The translations under genes were made by a program, and so were the position numbers. Shown here piece by piece: positions 44,417-46,495 of a DNA stretch of 46,495 nucleotides; the stretch's first letter is position 1, and every line of letters starts with the position of its first letter. The notes under the pieces are model-generated. The model saw nothing but the letters and a program-made list of their open reading frames with translations. It made no database searches and was not told the DNA's origin. Origin of the DNA: a virus; IMG/VR virus record IMGVR_UViG_3300044737_000123, positions 1 to 46,495 of that record, one strand, 5' to 3'.

Positions 44417-44619
44417 CCCTCCTCTCCATCATCGCCATCGCCTACTTCTCCCTCACTGCCCTGCTGTTGGGTGCCCTGGGGTTCGTGCAGTGGCTGGGCG
44501 ACCACCGTGACGACGCTCAGTGCAAGTGCCTTCAGGCCCGCTTGGACGAGGACGCCTGGGTCGCTCACTGGGAGACCGTGCTGAGCCTGCCGTGCCGTGA
44601 CCGGGGGAGGACGGGATGA
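44413..44619 (+). CDS. Single-pass membrane protein
   Basis: A 68-residue protein. N-terminal hydrophobic helix (LLSIIAIAYFSLTALLLGAL), then a charged tail with three cysteines (CKC and SLPC). Function unknown. Confidence 0.55.
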   Translation: MTLLSIIAIAYFSLTALLLGALGFVQWLGDHRDDAQCKCLQARLDEDAWVAHWETVLSLPCRDRGRTG

Positions 44620-44876
44620 GCACTCCCGTCGACTGGGTTGACCCCGGGCACGACCTCCCCGAACCCGGCACCTACCGCGAACTGACCGCTTGGGTGACGA
44701 GCGAAGGCAAGGTGTACGTCGGCCAGCGCGGGATCGAAGTGCTCCCTGCCACTGACTTCACCGACGAGTACAGGCTCGGTCACGATGGAATTGCGAGTTC
44801 CCCGCCGTCGCCTCGCGATCGTCCCTGCTCGCGCTGGGTGCGGCTCGTCGGACCGTGGAAGAGGGTCGAGTCGTGA
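44616..44876 (+). CDS. Hypothetical β-rich protein
   Basis: An 86-residue protein coupled by ATGA. 'PGTYRELTAWVTSEGKVYVG' suggests a small β-sheet. The C-terminus is Pro/Arg-rich. No family recognised. Confidence 0.5.
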   Translation: MSTPVDWVDPGHDLPEPGTYRELTAWVTSEGKVYVGQRGIEVLPATDFTDEYRLGHDGIASSPPSPRDRPCSRWVRLVGPWKRVES

Positions 44877-44989
44877 TCCACCTCTTGCAGCTCACGTTCC
44901 CGGTCGTCCCGCCCGTCATCGCCGCGGTCATCTTCGCCGGCTGGTGGCAGCGTGAGCGCGTCGTGCTCGCACGTAGGGGGCGGCGATGA
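44873..44989 (+). CDS. 38-residue membrane peptide
   Basis: GTG 44873 overlaps the previous stop. A hydrophobic segment (LTFPVVPPVIAAVIFAGWW) is followed by a basic end (QRERVVLARRGRR), a simple membrane-anchor pattern. Coupled to the next gene by ATGA. Confidence 0.5.
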   Translation: MIHLLQLTFPVVPPVIAAVIFAGWWQRERVVLARRGRR

Positions 44990-45177
44990 CCTGGAGCGAC
45001 AAGCGCAAGGCAAACTGCCCTAACCGGGAGCAGCACACTGACTGCCCGTCGGGCTACTTGGAGTGGTTCGACTGGGCCGCCAACATGGCCTCCACTCACC
45101 GCGCGGAACTCTGCGAGGGCTGTGGTCTGTATGTCATCTGGACGCAGTTGCAGCCCGAGGAGCAGAGCGCCCAATGA
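44986..45177 (+). CDS. Small cysteine-containing protein
   Basis: A 63-residue protein with CPNREQHTDC and CEGCGLYVIW, possibly one zinc site. Function unknown. Confidence 0.55.
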   Translation: MTWSDKRKANCPNREQHTDCPSGYLEWFDWAANMASTHRAELCEGCGLYVIWTQLQPEEQSAQ

Positions 45178-45470
45178 CCTTCTCCTGGCAGATCTTCCTC
45201 TGGGACGACCGCCCCCTGTTGTCCCTCACCCGTGCCCCCCACGACGCCGGACGTGCGAGCAGCCCTGCCCCCGGGGATGACTCGCGTGGCCCCAAGACAC
45301 GCGAGCTGGGCTCGCCGTCCGGCGTCACGGTAGAGGGGGAGCCCAACAACGTGCGCCGTGAGCTGGGTGCCGCCCGGCGCATCACGGATCGGCCGGGGCC
45401 GAGCCTTACCACCTCGGCTCCGAGCCGGTCCCCTCTCAAGGGGCCTACCGCCGACGGGGAGGCGGCGTGA
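45174..45470 (+). CDS. ORF with doubtful C-terminus upstream of integrase
   Basis: A 98-residue frame. The first ~25 residues (MTFSWQIFLWDDRPLLSLTR) may be coding. The remainder is Pro/Ser/Gly-rich, and the DNA holds hairpins at 45281-45305 (8 bp), 45398-45418 (6 bp) and 45430-45443 (4 bp). It parallels the ORF at 39105. The frame ends in overlap with the integrase start. Confidence 0.4.
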   Translation: MTFSWQIFLWDDRPLLSLTRAPHDAGRASSPAPGDDSRGPKTRELGSPSGVTVEGEPNNVRRELGAARRITDRPGPSLTTSAPSRSPLKGPTADGEAA

Positions 45471-46495
45471 TGACCGGCCCCGCTCAGATCCTCGCCTTCC
45501 CCGACGGGCTCGATGCGTTGACCGTGGCGCAGGCCGCACGGATCATGCGCGAAGTGCGCGATAAGTCCTACCAGCTCTTCCCGCTCGGTCAGGACGCCGC
45601 CGCCTACCTGCGCGTCAAGCGCAAGCGCCTGACCGCCTCGTCCTACCGCGACTACGAATCCTCGCTGGACAAGCTCGCGCGCTACTTCTGCGACCTGCAC
45701 ATCGAGGACTTCGAGCCGCCGCTCGGCGCCAGTCGCTTGGAAGAGTTCCTCGACGCCCAGTGGGGCGGGGCGTCGCCGCGCACCTACAACAAGAACCTGT
45801 CGATCGTGCGCGACTTCTTCAAGCACCAGATCCTTCGCGGCCACCTGCACGGCGACCCGACGATGGCGATCGAGCGCGCCCGCAAGCAGGACCCCTACCG
45901 CACGACGTTCTCACCCGACCAGCGCCGTGCCATCATCGCCGCTCAGGACGACCGCCGCGACCGCCTCGCCGTGCGCCTGCTGCTCGACTACGCCCTTCGC
46001 AAGGGCAGCCTGCAAGCCATCCAGTTTCGCCACTTCGACCATCAGCGCCGGCGCCTGACGGTGTTCCTCAAGCGCGGCAAGGTCCGCGAGCTGCCTATCC
46101 CCGAGCCCGCGTTCTGGCTGGACCTCGAGCGCCTGATCCTCGACACGAGCGCCCAGCCCCATCATCACCTGCTGCCGGGCCGTAAGGGCAACCAGTACAC
46201 GGTCACCCTCTCCCCCGCTCGCCCGTTGAGCGCTCACGGCGCGCACGACTGGTGGTATCGCTGCCTCGCGCGGGCCGGCGTCACGGCGACCGGACAGACC
46301 AGCGGCGAGCGGATGCACAAGGCCCGTCACACCGCTGGGCAGCGGATGCTCGACCACACGAGCAACCTCAAGGCGGTGCAGAAGCTCCTGGGCCACGAGT
46401 CGATTCAGACGACCGCCGATATCTACGTGGATTGGGACATTCAGCAGCTCTCAGACTCGCTTGCTTCGATGCTCTTACAGGAGGACACGGAATGA
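45470..46495 (+). CDS. int: Tyrosine integrase
   Basis: A 341-residue protein from ATG 45470 with GGGGAGG 7 nt upstream (GTG 45467 is possible). The N-terminal SAM-like core-binding domain (about 40-140) is followed by the catalytic domain: Arg in 'LDYALRKGSLQAIQFRHFD', the H-x-x-R box in 'RMHKARHTAGQRML', His in 'KLLGHESIQTTADIY' and Tyr in 'ADIYVDWD'. It catalyses site-specific integration and excision at the tRNA-type attL seen at 3011. The stop is the last codon of the window. Confidence 0.9.
   Translation: MTGPAQILAFPDGLDALTVAQAARIMREVRDKSYQLFPLGQDAAAYLRVKRKRLTASSYRDYESSLDKLARYFCDLHIEDFEPPLGASRLEEFLDAQWGGASPRTYNKNLSIVRDFFKHQILRGHLHGDPTMAIERARKQDPYRTTFSPDQRRAIIAAQDDRRDRLAVRLLLDYALRKGSLQAIQFRHFDHQRRRLTVFLKRGKVRELPIPEPAFWLDLERLILDTSAQPHHHLLPGRKGNQYTVTLSPARPLSAHGAHDWWYRCLARAGVTATGQTSGERMHKARHTAGQRMLDHTSNLKAVQKLLGHESIQTTADIYVDWDIQQLSDSLASMLLQEDTE

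Larger units (their letters stand above)
3011..46495. mobile_element. P22-like podovirus prophage (left end complete, right end at or past window edge)
   Basis: The element starts at a tRNA-type 3' fragment and ends, within the window, with a tyrosine integrase whose stop codon is the last triplet. Between them lie terminase, portal, scaffold, capsid, adaptor, a gp10-position protein, ejection-like proteins, lysis genes, a repressor/Cro switch and recombination genes. The absence of tape-measure, tail-tube and sheath genes and the gene order point to a short-tailed, P22-like architecture. All main structural genes are intact, so it may be functional. The repressor lacks a self-cleavage domain. 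Confidence 0.88.

Overview
The window is high-GC DNA holding the end of a chromosomal region (1 to about 3010) followed by most or all of an integrated tailed phage (about 3011 to 46495). Dense ATGA/GTGA stop-start overlaps, frequent GTG starts, an mIHF-like protein and tyrosine-integrase insertion at a tRNA-type 3' end point to an actinobacterial-type host. A Solirubrobacterales-like lineage is possible but cannot be proved from the window alone.

Chromosomal flank (all minus strand): a partial dihydrofolate-reductase/RibD-like gene, a strong hairpin, a frameshifted ORF, a two-gene unit of a DUF5343-type protein and a Swt1-type HEPN protein with an RNase-like R-x4-H motif, a gene remnant, a terminator-like hairpin, and a 25-nt T-arm plus acceptor end of a tRNA or tmRNA at 3011-3035. 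The last is interpreted as attL. The integrase is the last gene on the far right, so the other attachment site should lie just past 46495.

Phage left arm (3066-13343, plus strand): about thirty small, translationally coupled genes. Recognisable ones are a replisome-organiser-like protein, three HNH proteins, a C5-methylase-like protein, a PGDYG protein, a Dam-type N6-adenine methylase fusion, a PD-(D/E)XK-like protein and many zinc-ribbon proteins. Two gene-poor stretches (9146-9440 and 9774-10100) are full of inverted repeats.

Morphogenesis (13343-33304): terminase small and large subunits, accessory genes, portal, scaffold, major capsid, adaptor, a P22 gp10-like position protein, a fibre-like protein, a clan GH-A-like glycoside hydrolase, and four proteins resembling internal/ejection proteins, ending in a 1201-residue protein. 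There is no tape measure, sheath or tail tube, and the order is that of a P22-like short-tailed phage. Minus-strand cargo genes interrupt the late operon at 21505, 26117 and 33308.

Lysis and surface (33524-37121): a lytic transglycosylase, a coiled-coil membrane protein, a collagen-like membrane protein, a two-helix holin candidate and an NlpC/P60-like endolysin. Next come minus-strand accessory genes and a phage-borne tRNA-Gly(GCC).

Switch and recombination (37524-46495): a divergent XRE repressor/Cro-like pair shares a symmetric intergenic region whose two predicted promoters would give leaderless mRNAs. Downstream is a long plus-strand operon with an mIHF-like protein, an ERF annealing protein, a RecB/Cas4-like nuclease, many small zinc-ribbon or membrane proteins, and the tyrosine integrase.
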